Positions 22,511-34,859 of a stretch of DNA of 64,000 nucleotides are shown here, one piece after another (within the stretch, counting starts at the first letter, position 1; every line of letters begins with the position of its first letter). The stretch lies in assembly GCA_029449245.1 (NCBI GenBank), contig JANATF010000006.1:434001-498000 (forward strand), read 5' to 3'. Both the position numbers and the translations under genes were made by a program. The stretch comes from Mortierella alpina (lineage: Eukaryota; Mortierellomycota; Mortierellomycetes; Mortierellales; Mortierellaceae). The notes under the pieces were generated by a model. The model was not told where the DNA came from and did no database searches. It saw only the letters and a program-made list of their open reading frames with translations.

Positions 22511-22898
22511 AATAAAGAAGCGTCTCTTGCATATGCTGGACCTTTAAGGTTGAGGTAGCTGGTGAATACTGAGAAGAGCCACACGGCCAATAAGTGGGCG
22601 AGACCGAGAGGAGGTTTGGGACGGACCATTCTCCACAAACGACCATCTCATTCAAACTCTTCTCGACCATCCGCTTCGAATCAGCCCTTATCAAAAAGGC
22701 ATTGGACTGGAACATTTGCACACAGACACACGGCCGAGCAAAGGGACAAGGCGACAAAGGCATTAAACAACAGGAAGGCAGGCAGGAACGACAGGCCTAA
22801 AAGCTGAGCACCGCCAACAACAACAAACGCAATCGGGTCGAGAGGAGCATCATCCCACAGATTTGATCTCCAGCCCTCCAATCAAACACCCCCGCTCC
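22511..22898. other. Spacer, IRC3 to small membrane protein
   Basis: AATAAA at 22511-22516 immediately follows the IRC3 stop. The rest is AC-rich and ends in a CA/CC-rich leader before the next start codon. No gene or TATA box is seen. Confidence 0.55.
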
Positions 22899-23501
22899 AT
22901 GTCACCCCCGGTGCCAGTAACGACGACCATAACCTGGCCGCCGTCCAGGGAGACTCACATCATCACCGCCATCATCGACGGGACCTGGACAGCAATACCC
23001 GCCTACCAAACTGCCAATCTCACTCTCTTCCCCAACTACACTCCATACAGCACCACCACCAAACCACCTCCGACCACCGTCATCGGGGCACGCCCGCCCC
23101 CACCCTTCGCGAGCGACTCACCCACGTCCACCGCCTCGAACTCGGGCGATGGACCCTTAAACGCAGCGCAATGGAGGAATTGGGGCCTCGTGATTCTTGC
23201 AGTGGTGGTCTTGGCAATCATTGGAGGATTCACCTTGCGGAGGTATAGGAAAGGAAAACCAAAGAAACAGGAGCCGGGCAACTTTGTCAGTGTTGGAGAG
23301 GACGACCATGAGGGCACAGGAGGAGGAGGTGCGAGCCCGGCACCTGGAGCAAGTAGCATTAGTCTGGCGACACTTGGAGGACACCATCATCACCATCACC
23401 ATCCGAGTCAAGTGGGAGGAACAGAGAGTAATGTACGGGAACGGAGGAATTCGCAACCGATCCCGCGGGTCTTGGACATGGACAGGACGATGCGGTCCTG
23501 A
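22899..23501 (+). CDS. Small single-pass membrane protein, unknown
   Basis: Intronless frame of 200 residues without a recognised family. Residues 1-100 are rich in Pro, Thr and Ser with few charges and several possible N-glycosylation sequons (NLT, NYT). One hydrophobic segment (WGLVILAVVVLAIIGGFTL, about 107-125) is followed at once by RRYRKGKPKK, so the positive-inside rule puts the C-terminus in the cytosol. The tail holds a Gly-rich stretch and seven His in a row. No classical signal peptide is visible at the chosen ATG. A type III (reverse-signal-anchor) or sensor-like topology is plausible: the Ser/Thr-rich outer part plus one helix recalls fungal wall-stress sensors, but there is no Cys-rich WSC domain. 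Function unknown. Confidence 0.65.
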   Translation: MSPPVPVTTTITWPPSRETHIITAIIDGTWTAIPAYQTANLTLFPNYTPYSTTTKPPPTTVIGARPPPPFASDSPTSTASNSGDGPLNAAQWRNWGLVILAVVVLAIIGGFTLRRYRKGKPKKQEPGNFVSVGEDDHEGTGGGGASPAPGASSISLATLGGHHHHHHHPSQVGGTESNVRERRNSQPIPRVLDMDRTMRS

Positions 23502-25261
23502 GTCTGGTACTTCTATCTTTTTGCTGAGCCTGAGACGCAGAGTGATCAAGAGCGAGAGGATGAAGGAGAAAGGCACACTTTGAAAGCAGATTGTAGAGTG
23601 CAGGGCACAAACGATCGGCCCCCCTCCTTCCTTCTCCCCTACCACACGTCCCTTCGAAACTGAATCCACTGTTGTAGAGACTAACGAGCTGGACCTCTGC
23701 AGTTTGACTCTTGGCCCTTTCTATTACCAACAACAAACGTATAAAATCTGTAATATTACCCCTGGAGTCCTTTTTGTAATCGAGTATCTTTACTTGCGGT
23801 GTGTCTTTCGACTATTGAGCTATTGAGATATGTACCGTACGTGTCCAGGCTGTGGATCAACGTTATGAAGGCTGAAGGACACTGTGCTGTAGTTTGGCGA
23901 AAAGGCGACATGCGCTTGAGGTGCTCAGGGCAGCGGAATAAGGAGGCTGAACTACCCACTTTGGGCGAAGCGTTGTAGCTCCTCACCCCTCACTACAGGA
24001 CATCATATTGGACTACATCATGGCCAAGTGGAGAAGAAGGCAACTGCGCCGTTGACCATAGGCTTTATCCAAGAGGCCTGGGAGCCGAGGTACAAGGTTC
24101 GCTGCGGAGTTGATGAGCGAGGCGTCCAACGAGTAGCATTCTTGCATGTTCTTCGTTGCGCAGTGCACCAACGCGTCCATGAAGGGACAATGTCAATTGA
24201 TTTGCCGTTGGTCTAGCCATAACTGAAACTCGCATGGCTCACTTCGTCCTTAGTGCATTTGTCAGCACAAGAGTTGCTTCGCAACCCTTGTATTTACGTG
24301 TTGCCGTGGGCGCCGCACTTTATTGCGAGGCGTAGTCAGGGTTTGAAGGAGTCCAGAACGCGCTGCTTCCATAAACAGTTGTTCGGCCACCAGGAAGGAG
24401 AGGGATGCGTCCTTGTTGCCCGTGTGGTACTCAATCACTTTCAGTCTTTCGCCCTCCTTACTTCACGTTGTAAAAGGATGGGCATACTGCCCCTCCCCAG
24501 AGCCATTGCCCAGATAGGAAGAGCGAAACAGAGAACAGCGAGCAAAGAGGGTGCGTGGACTTTGGCGCGCTTTTTTTGAGAAAGTTAAATTTCGAATTTG
24601 ATCGCGCGGACTCGCTGAACTACCTTCACAAGGGTACAACACAACAACGAAACGAAGCGAGGGTCGACCTGATAATCGCTGATGTTGCATTATACGAAGA
24701 GACAACCTGGACAGAACAGAAGGAAAGCTGTTGGGGTGTATAGTACCGGCTTGGTGCATGGATGGCAGGCAAGCGTGCGAACCCAGCAGGCCGAACGGTT
24801 GAGGTTTTGCTCTTTCTGTTGGTTATGTATTCTGGGCGCAGGACGGTTGGTACGAGCAGTCTGTTCCGCGCTGGACTGAGGGCCCAGTCCTCGCATTGCA
24901 TGTTTGTTGAGAAAAGAGCGACGACGATCACTTGTGGTTGGCTGGCAGGGCATTTCAGCGATAAGCCGAGACCCACTGAGCGCATATGATGTCAAATCGG
25001 CGTGTGCGCAACCACTTATATAAAGGCGCCGTTCACTCCTTGGGCCGATCAGAAAAAACACTCCTCTTTCCTTCTCTCTCGCCCACCTACACGAGCGCCC
25101 TAACGCACGAACGCATAAACGCACGCACCACGCACGCACTCTGCCTCCTTCTCTCTTCCCCTCTCTCTCATTGTTGCACCCAACGCTCCTCCAGATTTTG
25201 GATATATATCATTAGAGTCGATTCCCAAGCTTACTTCACACACACACACATATACCTCACC
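23502..25261. other. 1.8 kb gene-poor region upstream of EGT1
   Basis: No gene is supported. Open frames of 60-150 residues on both strands lack domains and sensible composition. The last 250 bases hold the EGT1 core promoter and a CT/CA-rich leader with several ACGCACG words. The middle part (23780-24900) shows no repeats or motifs I can name. Confidence 0.55.
25017..25024 (+). promoter_or_regulatory. TATA box of EGT1
   Basis: TATATAAA followed by GGCGCC is the best TATA match in the window. It lies 245 bases upstream of the EGT1 start codon, implying a leader of about 210 bases. Confidence 0.65.
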
Positions 25262-28200
25262 ATGGCTACAGCAATCCACACTGTCTATGCGACATCATCA
25301 CCTGCCATTATCGATCTCCGCCAGTCCGCTGACGCCAAGGCCAAGGACAGTGCTAAGCATGGCATGCTCAGCACCCAGAACCCTCGCAAGAACAACCATC
25401 AGGATGTCTATCCAAGCCCTCCCTCAGGAGCAAGTGGGGATGAGCAAAACGACGTCGATGTTGATCTAGCTCTTTCCCTCGAGGACACGGAGATCTCGGA
25501 CGGTGCTGACTCGGACACTATGGACGGTATGACCGATAGGACGTCCATCGCCGACGGAGAGAGCAGCGGCAGCAGCTTCATGGACCAAGACGTCGAAGAG
25601 GAGGCTGCCCCGCCATTTGACCTGCCCCGTATGATTCTCCAGGGTCTCTGTCCCACAGTTCAGGGTGCGCCCAAGACAATTCCCACTATGGTTCTTTATG
25701 ACGACCGTGGCCTGCAGCTTTTTGACGAGATCACCTACCTGGACGAGTACTATCTCACGCAAGAGGAGATCGAGATCCTGGAGCACGATGGTGACAAAAT
25801 TGTAGAGAACATCCCTGACAACAGCGTTGTTGTTGAACTTGGAGCAGGGTAAGAGCCAAATTGCTGTTGTCTCTCATTCTTTGATGTAACGATCATAACT
25901 GACATCATTCTCTCTCTCTATTTTCTGGGACCATTCTTTGCACCATCTTAAGGTCACTGCGCAAGACAGTGTTGCTACTGAATGCGCTGGAGAGGAAGCG
26001 CAAGAACATCCGTTACTACGCCCTCGATCTGATGCTGGACGAGCTCACCAAGGTAAAAAAAAGTGACAGAGAGGGGGAAATCATTTCCGTGATGTGCGCC
26101 CGTCGTCATTTGACGCCATCTCCCACGGTCCGAAAAAAGAGTTCGCTTAAACGCGTAAAAGTGTATCGCGTTGCTGCGTGTCCCTTGGTCGTTACGGGAT
26201 TGCCTCCCTTTCGTCCGACAACACATCTGCTCTTTAGCGCACAATCTGCCCTCCTGTCGCACTCCGGCAATTGTTGTCACATCCTTTTCTCTCTCTTATG
26301 CCCCCGTCTACGTTGCCGCCGCTCCCCAACTCAATATTGTTTTCTGTACTCCCCTCAGACCACAAGTGCTTCTTCATTCAATCGTTTTGGCTAGTCTATT
26401 TTTGTGCACTTTCTTTCTGTTTGGTGTAGTTCTCTGTTTATGCTGACGCATGAGTGTACTTATGCGTCCATAGGACCTTAAACGTGCCTCTCTTTTTCTT
26501 TCTCACGCACCTCACTGCATGATTGAAAGCGCATTTCGGCTGCATGTAGCCTTTATTTTTTGTGCGCGATCGCGGGCCGATCACTTCACTATGAATTATG
26601 GCCGCGCTCTGACCCTGCCATTCCTTATCTTGTTCCTGTTATCTCCGTTATAGTCGCTCAAGTCTCTGGGCCACTTTGCCAACGTCAAGACCGCTGGTCT
26701 CTGGGGCACCTACGACGAGGGTCTTGCTTTCGTAAGCTCGTTTGGCCCTGAGGTCCCCAAGACTCTACTCTGGCTTGGCTCGTCTATTGGAAACTTGAAT
26801 CGCGAGGAGGCTAAGGACTTCATCGCCTCGTACCGCAAGACGCTCAATGTTGGCGACAACTGGCTGATCGGAATCGACCGACGCAATGACGCGCAAGAGA
26901 TCACTGTCGCTTATAACGACCCCAAAGGCATCACCCGAGAGTTTGTCATGAACGGTTTGAGTCACATCAATGTGATCCTGGGTCAAGACTTTATCGACAG
27001 GGAAAAGTTCCAGTACTTTGCTCAGTATAATGTCGAGGCGGGACGGCACGAAGCCTACTATCAGGTCAAGGAGACACATGAATTGGTCTACAGAGTCCCG
27101 AACACGGAAGGGGACTACAACCACAACAAGGGACGGAACGAGATCCGTGTACAGCTGCACAAGGATGAGCTCATCAATGTCGAGTATTCCTACAAGTGGT
27201 CGCCCGTGGAGACTGTATCTTTGTTTGAGCAGACCGAGATGACCAAGGTGGGACAATGGACCAGCGCCAGCAACCGCTATGACCTTCATCTTGTGCGCAA
27301 GGCTCCCTTCTACTTCAAGCCCTCCTCCTCGGACTCTATGGTCTGTCCATCACAGGAAGAATGGACCGAACTCTGGAAGTCGTGGGATGTGGTTACAATG
27401 TCCATGATCCAGCATCCCAGCATGCTTCTTGAGAAGCCCATCGCGCTGCGACACCCATTCCTATTCTATCTCGGCCACATCCCTGTGTTCTTGGACACGC
27501 AGCTGTCGAGGTGTTTGAAGGAGCCTTTCTCGGAGCCAGCTTACTTCAACGATATTTTCGAGCGCGGTATTGACCCCGATGTGGATGATCCCACAAAGTG
27601 CCATTCCCACTCGGCAGTACCTGAAACCTGGCCAGCGATCGAGTCGATCATTGACTTTCGAGACCGGGTCCGAGAGCGGTTGTTCAAGGTCCTCAATGAC
27701 AGTGTGACGTACCCGATGAGCCGGCGACTGGCCCGTGTGCTGTTCATGGCATTTGAGCACGAGGCTATGCACCTCGAGACCTTGATTTATATGCTGGTCC
27801 AGTCGCCCAACACTTTGGCTCCGCCTTCTGTGCCGGCACCATGGGATTTCAAGAGTAAGATGAAGTGCCCTGCCCAGACCTCTGCGTCAGTGTTGACTCC
27901 ACCAACATGGATCTCAATTAATCCCTCCACGCTGGATTCGAACCTGTTGTCCCTTGGCCACAATGACTCGGAGGTCATTGACCTTGCAGAGAACAAGAGA
28001 CTCGACTTGGAGGCTGCGTTTGGTTGGGACAATGAGCATCCATTGGTCACTCCTAAGATGGTTCCCTCGGCTTTCAAGATCCAGTCTCGGCAGGTGACGA
28101 ACAGCGAATTCCTGGCGTTTATGCAGTCTACGTCCAAGATGGACGATGCCAGCATGATCCCGGCATCGTGGCAGACGGAAGGCCAAGGCTCTACGTCTCA

Positions 28201-28783
28201 GGAAGTCTGTGTCAAGACTGTGTACGGACCTGTGCCCATGGCAGTTTCTGGAGAGTGGCCCGTCTCCTGTTCCAATGTCCAGGCCACTGCCTATGCAGCC
28301 TGGTATTCGAGCCAGCACAACAGCAGCAACAAGAAGAGTGTATACACTTTGCCGACGGAGCACGAGCTGTCCATTGCGTTCAAGCTGAAGCAGGAGACCG
28401 TTCCCAAGACGGGAATGGAGAATTATGGATTCAGACGGTGGTACCCAACGACGGATGATCAGGTCCGAGGCGCATTAACATCGTCGTCGTCGTCGTCGTC
28501 GTCGTCGTCCCGAGCAGTGGAGACCATGCAGACGTTTAGCGGACCTGGTGGTCTGTGGGATTGGACTAGCACACCTTTTGCGCCTCTAGTCACGGACGGC
28601 TTTGAGACGTCGCAGCTGTACCCTGGATACTCGAGTGATTTCTTTGACGGGAAGCATTTGGTGGTGTTGGGGGCTTCTTGGGCGACGCACCCGCGGATAG
28701 CAGAGCGGCGCAGCTTCAGGAACTGGTACCAGGGCAATTATCCGTTTGTTTTTGCCGGATTCCGCCTGGTGGAGCGCTGTTGA
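25262..28783 (+). CDS. EGT1: Ergothioneine biosynthesis protein EGT1
   Basis: Bifunctional fungal enzyme: it trimethylates histidine to hercynine with S-adenosylmethionine, then joins cysteine to hercynine oxidatively with non-haem iron, giving hercynylcysteine sulfoxide. A second enzyme (EGT2, not in this window) completes the antioxidant ergothioneine. Exons 25262-25848, 25953-26052 and 26654-28783 give 938 residues. A disordered acidic N-terminus of ~115 residues precedes an EgtD-like methyltransferase with VVELGAG near 190. A DinB-like domain carries the iron ligands in HEAMHLE (His598, His602, Glu604). A C-terminal FGE-sulfatase-like domain has WDWTSTPF, GASWATHP and FVFAGFRL. A ten-Ser run encoded by (TCG)9 sits in this last domain. 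The second intron is 601 bases, far longer than any other in the window. Single-copy, with its own TATA box. Confidence 0.95.
26445..26468 (+). other. 10-bp hairpin in the long EGT1 intron
   Basis: GACGCATGAG and CTTATGCGTC pair as a ten-base stem (one G-U wobble) closed by a TGTA loop. It lies about 185 bases before the intron's 3' splice site. Farther on, CGCGATCGCG at 26565-26574 is a perfect 10-base palindrome. Whether either acts in the RNA or as a DNA site is unknown. Confidence 0.5.
28481..28510 (+). repeat. (TCG)9 TCC serine-codon microsatellite
   Basis: Nine TCG and one TCC in frame encode ten Ser inside the FGE-like domain of EGT1, probably in a surface loop between the RRWYPTTDDQ and MQTFSGPGG segments. 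Confidence 0.95.
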
Positions 28784-29342
28784 GCGTGTTTATAGGATGA
28801 AGCCATTTTTTAATGAAGAGGATTGCTAGCTATCTGCCGTTATCTAATGATGGGGAAGGATGAGGATGTATCTCTGCGAGGTGTTTACGTGGGGTGTGCA
28901 AAGAGGTCTTCAAGTGACCCCGCAAATTGGCCAAATAGAGTTCTCCATACCCACTTTTTTGTGTCTTTGTGGATGCTGCCGGGTCGACCCTCGACGCTGA
29001 CTGGAGGGCTGAGGAGAGCACACTCGCAGAGGCAAACACACATACACACAGACACAGGCACCAAGACAGTATGCGGCGGATCGTCATCCTCAAATACAGT
29101 AGTGTGATAGTCGTCATGTACAGCATCCCCACATTGAGATCAGCCGTTGGTCGGTTCTCTTCTTTATGGGCAAACGTGGGGTGCCGTTTGCCCTGGGAAA
29201 GTGACATAAAAGGGCAACGCACAGTGGTCCGTTTTCGTTTTGGTCACCGCTATTTTTCCTCTCTCTCTCTTTCTCTCTCTTTCCACATTCTCTCTCTCAA
29301 TCGCTCTTTCAAATCACATTCCGTATCCCTCATCACTTCCTT
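28784..29342. other. Spacer EGT1 to phosphoglucomutase
   Basis: No gene is seen. CATAAAAG at 29205-29212 is a TATA-like box 138 bases before the next start codon, followed by a CT-rich leader (TTTTCCTCTCTCTC). The left part is EGT1 3' sequence with no clear poly(A) signal. Confidence 0.5.
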
Positions 29343-31432
29343 ATGGCACCAACCACCTCCATCACACACCTCGCCCAGGAATGGCTTCGTCTGGACCAGG
29401 TAACATGGAGGAGGAGCAACATTCTCCTTTGCGCTCCTTCGACGCCTGATTCGACTTTTACTAACTCGGCCAATCACACATTGCCATGAATAGAATCCAG
29501 AGACCCGCAACGAGATCTCTGCCTTGCTCGAGGCCAACAATACTTCTGAGCTGGAAGCTCGTCTGCGCAACCGCATCGAGTTCGGCACTGCAGGTACGTG
29601 CTCCCTTCCTACTTTGTTTCTTTATTTTAGTCAGTCAGGCAAGAACACACGCAGATGCTGATCTCTGGATCATTGTGGTGTAGGTCTTCGTGCTGCTATG
29701 GAGGCTGGCTTCTCTCGCATGAACGACTTGACGGTGATTCAGGCCTCGCAGGGCTTGTGTCTGTACGTTCTCGATCATGTCAAGGATGCCAAGGAGCGTG
29801 GAGTGGTAATTGGTCATGACCACCGTCACCACTCGAGCGACTTTGCTCGCTTGACTGCTGGAGTGTTCCTTTCCAAGGGCGTTAGGGTCTATGCTTACAA
29901 GGATTTGGTCCACACCCCCATGGTGCCCTTTGGAGTCAAGACTTTGAACGCAGCTTGTGGAATCATGATCACTGCCTCTCACAACCCCAAGAAGGACAAT
30001 GGATACAAGGTCTACTGGGAGAATGCATGCCAGATCATCCCTCCTCACGATGCTGGCATCGCTCAAATGATCCTCGACAACTTGGAGCCATGGGTCTGGG
30101 ACTACAAGTCATTCGACAACCCTGCGCTGATCGATCCCACCGAGAAGCTGGTCCCAGCCTACTTCAACGAGGTCGATTCACTCTGCATCGCCAAGGAGGC
30201 CAACGCAGCGTCCGAGACCAAGTTTGTTTATACTGCGATGCACGGAGTCGGCTACCCTTTCGCCAAGCAAGTCTTTGAGCGTTTTGGATTCAAGCCTTTG
30301 ATCCCCACGAAGGAGCAGATTCTGCCGGATCCAGAGTTCCCTACAGTTGCTTTCCCCAACCCTGAGGAGGGCAAGGGTGCATTGGCGCTGGCATTCAAGG
30401 CCGCAGAGGCGGCTGGTGCCTCGGTCGTGTTTGCGAACGATCCTGATGCGGATCGGTTCACTGTCGCAGAGAAGCAGCAGTCAGGAGAATGGGTCCTCTT
30501 TACTGGAAACCAGATCGGAACCATGTTTGCATGCAATGCCCTCGACAACTGGAGGTCTTCTGGAAAGAGCGATGGTAATGTGTACTTTTATCCATTTTGT
30601 GTCTTTTTGTTACTTGCTGTAACTCATCTACTCTTAACTCACATTTGCACACTCCACCTTTCGTCACACGGTTTTAGCCAAGGTTGCTATGCTCTGCTCG
30701 ACAGTGTCCTCGAGCATGCTGGCCAAGGTTGCCAAGGATGAAGGCATTCACTGGGAGGATACGCTGACTGGATTCAAATGGATCGGAAACAGAGCCATTG
30801 ATCTGGAGAACGAGGGATACAATGTCATTTTCGGATACGAGGAGGCTATTGGGTTCATGTTGGGCGACATTGTTCGTGACAAGGATGGTGTTAGTGCCCT
30901 GGGATGCTTTGCACAGCTGGCAGCACGCCTGTACAAGAACGGCACCAGGATCTCAGAGTACCTGGACAGCCTGTACAAGAAGTACGGTTACTTTGCGTCT
31001 GCCAACTCGTACTTTATCTGCCATGAGCAAGAGACCATTGATCGCATCTTCAACAAGATGCGCTTCGGTGCAGCACCTCAGGCGGATGAGACTGGCCGGT
31101 TTACGCACAAGCCCCAGTACCCAAGCCATATTGGACCCCACAAGGTCTCGAATGTCCGCGATCTCACCCTAGGCTATGACACGTCCAAGAAGGACGGCGT
31201 CCCAGTGCTCCCAGTATCGCCCTCTGCGCAGATGATCACGTTTTACCTTGAGAACGGTTGTGTGTTCACGCTGCGCACCAGTGGCACGGAACCCAAGATC
31301 AAGTACTACCTCGAGGTTTCTGCTGCTACGCACGACGAGGCCGAGTCCCAAGCCAAGGAGATTGAGGCTGCCATGTGCACGCAGCTGCTTGAGCCCGAAT
31401 TCAACGGCCTGCAGTACCGCGTCGTTGCTTAG
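29343..31432 (+). CDS. PGM3: Phosphoglucomutase/phosphopentomutase, PGM2/PGM3 type
   Basis: Alpha-D-phosphohexomutase of the branch that includes human PGM2 and yeast Pgm3, which interconverts ribose-1- and ribose-5-phosphate and, more weakly, glucose-1- and glucose-6-phosphate in the cytosol. It links nucleoside salvage to the pentose phosphate pathway. Exons 29343-29399, 29494-29593, 29684-30574 and 30678-31432 give 600 residues, the usual length. Seen: FGTAGLRAAM near the N-terminus; the phospho-serine loop TASHNPKKDNG with Ser151; the metal loop DPDADR (Asp305, 307, 309); the sugar-binding FGYEEAIGFM; and the phosphate-binding RTSGTEPKIKYY at the C-terminus. The first coding exon is only 19 codons; I chose its ATG because LRLDQ/NPETR reads through as in the family. 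The symbol follows yeast usage. Confidence 0.93.
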
Positions 31433-31594
31433 GCTGCATAACAAATAGATAAATACGTCAAAAAGATTCCCACAGTCTTGAGTTGAGAAAGTATATTCAA
31501 CCCCACAGTCGACATCTCTGCTCTTTTTTAATGCTTCTTCCGATTCAGCCGAATCTTTTTTACGATCTCCCGTTTCCTCCCTTCCCTTCCTTTA

Positions 31595-34360
31595 ATGTCC
31601 TCAGGAATCGGCCGCATCCTTCACGGCAGCACCCCAGCAGCAGCAAGGACATGGTCAGCGTTGCGTCCGACATGCGCACGAGCTGTGAAAAAACACGCGC
31701 CGTCGCATCCTCATAACGCAAGGGCACTTTCGTCCTCTCCGCGTGCGTGTAGACTCGCCTCAGGCACTGTGGCACCGCAAGCTCCCAACACTGTCTCGAC
31801 CTCGACCGCCTCCTCCTCGACCTCGACCGCCTCCTCCTCCTCTTCTTCTTCTTCTTCACGACCCGTCTCCTCTGCAGCCTCACTACGAGAGCTCTTTGAC
31901 AGCCCTGCAGTCTCGGTTTCACGCTCGCGGTACGCGACTGCACAATCGCCTGAGGGACTCTTTCTCTACTCCAATCTCAAGACACCGCAGACGTTTCTGG
32001 ACTCTGTGAATGCAGCGATTGCACGGGGACATTTGCTTGTGGAGAGGATTGCGAATGCACCGGAACAAGGGGAGGGAGAAATGCGCAAGGTGATCAAGTT
32101 GTTTGATCGGTTGAGCGATGTCCTCTGTAAGGTGATTGACGCTGCGGAGGTGGTACGGTGTCTGCATCCGGATCCGGCCTGGCGTCAGGGCGCAGAGACG
32201 GTGTATGAGGAGTTGTTTTCCTGGATGAATACTCTCAACACGGACCCACGGCTTTATGTGGTAAGGAAAGAAGACATCAAGACGGCCTTTGTTGATTCGT
32301 TTTTTTTTTATTGTCTTGGTCCTTGTCGACAACTCTATAAGACAGGGTGAGGTGAGATGTGTGGAGATTGACTGCTGAAAGATCACTTTCTTTTTGTTTA
32401 GGTCCTTCACAAGGTCTTGAACACTCCAAGCATCGAGTCAAGCCTTTCGGAAGCGGAGCGACAGGTGGCACTGGTGTTCTTACGGGATTTCGAAAAGTCG
32501 GGGATTCATCTATCAGATGACAAGCGTGCGCAGTTTGTACAGCTGTCGGACAGGATCGTGGGACTGGGCAGGGACTTTATGGGCAATTCGTCCACACCAG
32601 GACCAGGACCAGCCCATATCACAGTCAGTCCACCGTCGCGACTGCACGGCCTCTCACCAGGATACATTCAACGTATCACAAAAACCAACAAACATGGAGA
32701 AAAGTTCGCCATGGTGGCCACGACTGGTTGGGAGTCACAGATGGTGTTGAAGCATGTGGAGGATGAAGATGTTCGTCGAGCCATGTATGTGGCGAGCATG
32801 GCCGAGGACAGGTCCAAGGTCGCGGTGCTGGACAGTTTGCTCAAGACGCGGTACGATCTGGCACAGCTGGTGGGTCTGCCGAGTTATGGACACATGTTTC
32901 TGGGCGACAAGATGGTCAAAAACCCCGAGAACGTGAGCGCGTTCTTGGACACGCTCCGTCATAGTCATCAAGCCGAGGTGGAGAATGAGATGATGATGTT
33001 GCAAAAGGCAAAGCGGATTCATACCAAGGACAAGGATGCGACCCTCGAGGCTTGGGACCGGGATTTCTATGTGCGCATGGTGAGCAGCAAGACCAGCACT
33101 TTACCCCATGGGGATCCTATTTCGGCTTACTTCTCAGTGGGCACCACCATGGATGGATTATCCAAGCTGTTTTCACACCTCTATGGAATCACATTTGTGC
33201 CAGGGACGGTCCTGCCGGGTGAGGTCTGGCATGACGAGGTCCAGAAGCTGGACGTTGTGGATGAACAGGAAGGACTGATTGGAACGATTTATTGCGACTT
33301 TTATGGTCGTCAGGGCAAGCAGTTGAATGCTGCGCATTATACAGTACGGTGTTCGCGTCGCGTGGATGACGATGACGAGGAACATGATATTGCCGAGGGT
33401 ATGGCGCTTCGGGAAGGGATCGAGCTGGCAATGGCAGACCCAGGTGTGCATATGGCTGGCAAGAAGGGTCGGTACCAGCTTCCGCTTGCAGTCCTGTCTT
33501 GTGGGTTCTCAAGGCCTGCGGGTGGGAGACCGGCACTGCTGAGCTGGGTTGAGGTCGAGACACTGTTTCACGAAATGGGCCACGCTATGCACTGTAAGTG
33601 TCTCAAACCAGTTTCAACAAGGCGACTTTTTTCATGACGCCTTAAGACTAACACATACACACCTATTCTACTCCTTTTTGTCTTGTTTTGCCTTGCCTTG
33701 CCTTGTCTTGCTGACCCAGCCATGATCGGAAGGGCCGATTACCATAATGTCTCTGGAACGAGATGTCCGATCGATTTTGTCGAGATCCCTTCGATCCTGA
33801 TGGAGCATTTTCTAGCAGACCCTGCAGTCTTGGGATTGTTTGCAACGCACCACCAGACCGGTGCACCTCTTCCTGCGGGGCTCTTGACGGCGCATCAGGC
33901 CAACCGGTCAACGTTCCAAGCGATCGAGCTGCACTCGCAAATGTCGATGGCTATGCTGGATCAGCTCTACTATTCGCGCGTAGTTGGAGATCCGGCATTC
34001 AGTTCCACAAATAGTTTAGAGGATCTGCAGAGGAGGACTGGGGTGGTGGCTCCGGTCCCGGGCACGGCATGGCAGACAGGATTCGGACACTTGTACGGGT
34101 ACGGGGCTGGATACTATTCGTACCTGTTTGGTAGAACTGTCACAGGCCAGATCTGGGACAAGGTCTTTAGGACGTCTCCGACATCGAGAGGTGCGGGAGA
34201 GCGTCTGAGGGAGAATGTGCTCAAGTGGGGTGGAGGCAAGGATCCGTGGGAGTGTTTGGGCGGGTTGTTGCAGGACGATCGGTTGACGAAGGGAGACCAG
34301 GAAGCGATGAGGATTGTTGGTGACTGGGGCACCAAGAACAAGAACGCTGGTGCCCGTTGA
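31595..34360 (+). CDS. OCT1: Mitochondrial intermediate peptidase OCT1
   Basis: M3-family zinc metallopeptidase that removes an octapeptide from imported proteins after the main processing peptidase, in the mitochondrial matrix. Exons 31595-32260, 32402-33593 and 33720-34360 give 832 residues. The first ~60 residues are Arg- and Ser-rich with almost no acids (a presequence), followed by a Ser/Thr run of about 25 residues from DNA repeats. The zinc site is HEMGH (His612, Glu613, His616) with the third ligand Glu641 in FVEIPS. Near the C-terminus TGFGHLYGYGAGYYSYLFG gives the substrate-binding Tyr/Gly pattern of M3 peptidases. The last intron begins immediately after the HEMGHAMH codons, and splicing restores SMIGR. 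The gene is close to FOL1 (500 bases) in the same direction, with no functional link implied. Confidence 0.93.
31796..31860 (+). repeat. Ser/Thr-coding repeats in the OCT1 leader
   Basis: Two copies of a 21-base unit (CTCGACCGCCTCCTC core) followed by (CTC)n and (TTC)n encode STASSST and a nine-Ser run between the presequence and the mature peptidase. Confidence 0.85.
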
Positions 34361-34859
34361 ATGCTAGAGATAAGCACCCAGAAGTATTTTGTAATAGTAC
34401 AATGGTTATCAATTAGCAGTAGTCCCACGCGCGTATTTGCCTGTACAGTAGTGGGTTGCTTGCTTGACGCCCCGATGAGTCGAAGTGAGCGGAGCACGGA
34501 AAGCGACGGTTGCATATGGCTGAACGCGGCGTGTGAGCCAATGGCAGCGCGCAGAGGTGAGAAATACGGGGAAGACAGTCCCCCATGAGTGATCTCTTTT
34601 TTTTTCCTCCCCATTGCTTTTCTTCGTCCTCGCTTCTTCTCCTTCGAACAGCACGCCTCGCCCCTTTGTCTGCCCGTCTGCACTTGCCCGCGCCCCCCTG
34701 TCCTGTTGCAAGCCAAGCCAAGCCAAGCCAAAAGTCAAGCACTCTCTTTGTCGCCAAAGGACCACTCAGAGGCATTCGTGGAGCAGAAGGAATTTCATTA
34801 ACATCTACTTTGGACAAGCGCGAAATCGCACCATTCACCAAACACCGACACTTACTTCC
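34361..34859. other. Spacer OCT1 to FOL1
   Basis: No gene is seen. It contains T-rich and CT-rich leader sequence and a tandem AAGCC repeat (AAGCCAAGCCAAGCC) at 34711-34731. No TATA box is clear. Confidence 0.55.

Noticed and set aside
26053-26653. C/D-box small nucleolar RNA inside the long EGT1 intron
   Set aside because: A TGATGT near 26090 and a CTGA near 26443 look like C and D boxes but are about 350 bases apart, far too long for this class, and no terminal stem joins them.
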